A stretch of 13,829 nucleotides of DNA from Gemmatimonadales bacterium UBA4456. GTDB taxonomy: Bacteria; Gemmatimonadota; Gemmatimonadetes; Longimicrobiales; Gaopeijiaceae. The translations under genes and the position numbers were made by a program. Numbering within the stretch: position 1 is the first letter of the stretch; each line of letters opens with the position of its first letter. Under the pieces are notes generated by a model, which was not told the DNA's origin, made no database searches, and worked only from the letters and a program-made list of their open reading frames with translations. This document shows, one piece after another, positions 12,532 to 13,829 of this stretch. The DNA lies in assembly GCA_002390225.1 (NCBI GenBank), contig DGOW01000057.1, positions 785 to 14,613 of the forward strand, given 5' to 3'.

Positions 12532-12564
12532 CCTGAGTCAGACGGATTGAACCTTCACTGGGGC

Positions 12565-13767
12565 TTACTGCACCGCGTTCATCATGTCGAAGATCGGCAG
12601 GTACATGGCAACGATCATCCCACCGACGACAACACCGAGCACGACGATCATGATCGGCTCCAGGGCGGACAGCAGTGCGTCGACCGCCGCGTCAACCTCT
12701 TCGTCGTAGAAGTCCGCGATCTTCGTCAGCATCTCGTCCAGGCCGCCGGTCTGCTCGCCGACATTGATCATCTGAACCACCATCGGCGGAAACACGCCGG
12801 ACTCCTTCAACGGAGCGGCAATCGTCTCACCACCCGCGATCGAGGCCCGCGACCCCATCACGGCATCATGAATGACGCGGTTGCCCGCAGTCTTCGCCGT
12901 GATTTCGAGTCCTTCGAGGATCGACACACCCGAGGAGACCAGCGTACCCAACGTGCGGGTGAATCGGGCCACCGCTGATTTGCGCTGGAGATCGCCCAGG
13001 ACAGGCATCCCTAGTAACAGCCTATCGAGCACCAGCTGTCCATTGTCCGTCTGGTAGTACTGTCGCAAACCCACGACGAATGCGATCGCTCCGACACCGC
13101 ATGCCCACCAGTACGCCTGGAGGAATTCGGACATGTTGATGACGATCTGTGTCGGGAGAGGAAGGGGGATCCCCGCCGACGCGAACATCTGCTGGAACGT
13201 CGGGATGACGAACAGCAGCAAGATCACCACGGCTCCACCAGCGACAGAGAAGATCACGCCGGGATAGATCATGGCGCCTTTGATCTTCCGAATGAGCGCA
13301 TCGTTCTTTTCAAGAAACGTGGCCAAACGGAGCAGGATCGTGTCGAGGATACCGCCGGCCTCACCAGCAGCGACCATGTTCACGTACAGTTCTGTGAACA
13401 CTTTCTCGTGCTTGCCCATGGCATCGGACAGCGTATGGCCTGATTCGACGTCATAAAGCACGTCGGCAATCGTCTTGCGAAGTGCCAGATTTTCCGTTTG
13501 TTCTGCGAGGATGTCCAAGCTCTGCACCAGCGGCAGACCCGAGTTGATCATCGTCGCGAACTGTCGCGTGAAGATCACGACGTCACGCGTGGAGACCCCA
13601 CTCCCAAAATTGAACGAGATCTCTTTCGGCTTCTCCCGGACCGAGACCGGGATCAGCCTCTCCCGATGCAGATGAGCGAAGACCTCATTCTTACTCGAGA
13701 CGTCGAGTTCACCGGTTTGTATCTCCCCGCCTGAAGCGGGCCGTGCACTGTACGAAAAGACTGGCAT
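12565..13767 (-). CDS. pilC: Type IV pilus inner-membrane platform protein PilC (GspF family)
   Basis: 400 residues, the standard length. PilC forms the inner-membrane platform on which the PilB and PilT motor ATPases act during pilus extension and retraction. The N terminus MPVFSYSARPASGGEIQTGEL is typical. Two T2SSF domains follow: residues ~66-189 (FTRQFATMINSGLPLVQSLDIL, then MVAAGEAGGILDTIL) and ~268-391 (FTRTLGTLVSSGVSILEGLEI, then MINVGEQTGGLDEML). Hydrophobic helices lie at about 170-190, 218-236 and 370-391, giving the known three-helix topology. The ATG at 13767 has AAGGA six bases upstream. The upstream gene ends 13 or 29 bases earlier depending on its frame, so pilC is cotranscribed with it and, given the terminator at 12500-12531, is the last gene of this transcript. 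Confidence 0.97.
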   Translation of the reverse strand: MPVFSYSARPASGGEIQTGELDVSSKNEVFAHLHRERLIPVSVREKPKEISFNFGSGVSTRDVVIFTRQFATMINSGLPLVQSLDILAEQTENLALRKTIADVLYDVESGHTLSDAMGKHEKVFTELYVNMVAAGEAGGILDTILLRLATFLEKNDALIRKIKGAMIYPGVIFSVAGGAVVILLLFVIPTFQQMFASAGIPLPLPTQIVINMSEFLQAYWWACGVGAIAFVVGLRQYYQTDNGQLVLDRLLLGMPVLGDLQRKSAVARFTRTLGTLVSSGVSILEGLEITAKTAGNRVIHDAVMGSRASIAGGETIAAPLKESGVFPPMVVQMINVGEQTGGLDEMLTKIADFYDEEVDAAVDALLSALEPIMIVVLGVVVGGMIVAMYLPIFDMMNAVQ

Positions 13768-13780
13768 GAAGCGTCCTTAC

Positions 13781-13829
13781 CTATGTCTCGTTCGGGTTAC
13801 TCGCCTGGAACCGGCTCGCCAACGGCTCG
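13781..13829 (-). CDS. Last codons of an upstream pilus-operon gene (partial)
   Basis: On the minus strand one frame runs from the window edge to a TAG at 13783-13781, ending SRFQASNPNET, 13 bases before pilC. The ASNPNE ending is reminiscent of PilT/PilB-type ATPases, which usually precede pilC, but 15 residues cannot prove it. A second frame ends earlier at 13797 (VGEPVPGE). The frame choice is therefore uncertain. Confidence 0.35.
   Translation of the reverse strand, partial: EPLASRFQASNPNET

Larger units (their letters stand above)
11983..12564. other. Largely gene-free gap between TSUP and pilC
   Basis: This ~580-base interval lies upstream of the TSUP gene and beyond the 3' end of pilC. 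It must contain the TSUP promoter, which I cannot pick out. It holds overlapping alternative hairpins at 12177-12216, a doubtful short frame at 12299-12430 and the pilC terminator at about 12500-12531. Longer frames on both strands here have shadow-like composition. Confidence 0.55.

Overview
The window comes from a GC-rich bacterial chromosome. The genes suggest an aerobic, Gram-negative-type organism: an Fe/Mn superoxide dismutase, an O2-dependent membrane desaturase, a type IV pilus inner-membrane protein and a Na+-coupled amino-acid carrier. The DUF5715-like lipid-free secreted protein with LysM, the GT-C-like membrane protein style and the desaturase with a long charged tail would fit Gemmatimonadota or a related lineage. 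That assignment is an impression from protein style, not a proven placement. I see no mobile element, CRISPR array, rRNA or tRNA; this reads as ordinary chromosomal core and near-core sequence.

Layout: (1) 2-1411 (+), the 3' part of a polytopic membrane protein resembling GT-C/GT39 glycosyltransferases, cut by the left edge. (2) 1460-2853 (-), a two-gene unit: a secreted M15-like/LysM protein (DUF5715 type) and a flavin-reductase-like protein, joined by a 4-base TTGA overlap. (3) 3089-3712 (-) sodA and 3869-5146 (+) dinB, divergently arranged around a 156-bp region; sodA ends at a good intrinsic terminator. (4) 5147-5488, a gene-free stretch with several hairpins. (5) 5489-7213 (-), an AGCS sodium:alanine symporter with an unusually long extracytoplasmic loop. 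(6) 7335-8492 (-), an acyl-CoA-desaturase-type enzyme with a C-terminal extension. (7) 8597-9541 (+), an ArsR-type HTH fused to a class I methyltransferase, followed by ahcY at 9607-11127 (+) and a strong terminator. (8) 11215-11982 (-), a TSUP (TauE/SafE) permease. (9) 11983-12564, a mostly gene-free stretch with mutually exclusive hairpins and one doubtful 43-residue reading frame. (10) 12565-13767 (-), pilC, preceded at the right edge by the last codons of an upstream pilus-operon gene.

The most coherent functional story is at 8493-11127. A regulator carrying its own SAM-binding-type domain sits directly upstream of the gene for S-adenosylhomocysteine hydrolase. Its short divergent promoter region carries a long gapped inverted repeat and a small near-palindrome on the regulator's start codon. 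This suggests a SahR-like local circuit sensing SAM/SAH and controlling methyl-cycle turnover, possibly also touching the divergent desaturase. No wholly new system is evident; the items most worth checking are this regulatory module, the extra loop of the AGCS carrier, the desaturase tail, the altered active-site-region motif of DinB, and the structured gap at 11983-12564.
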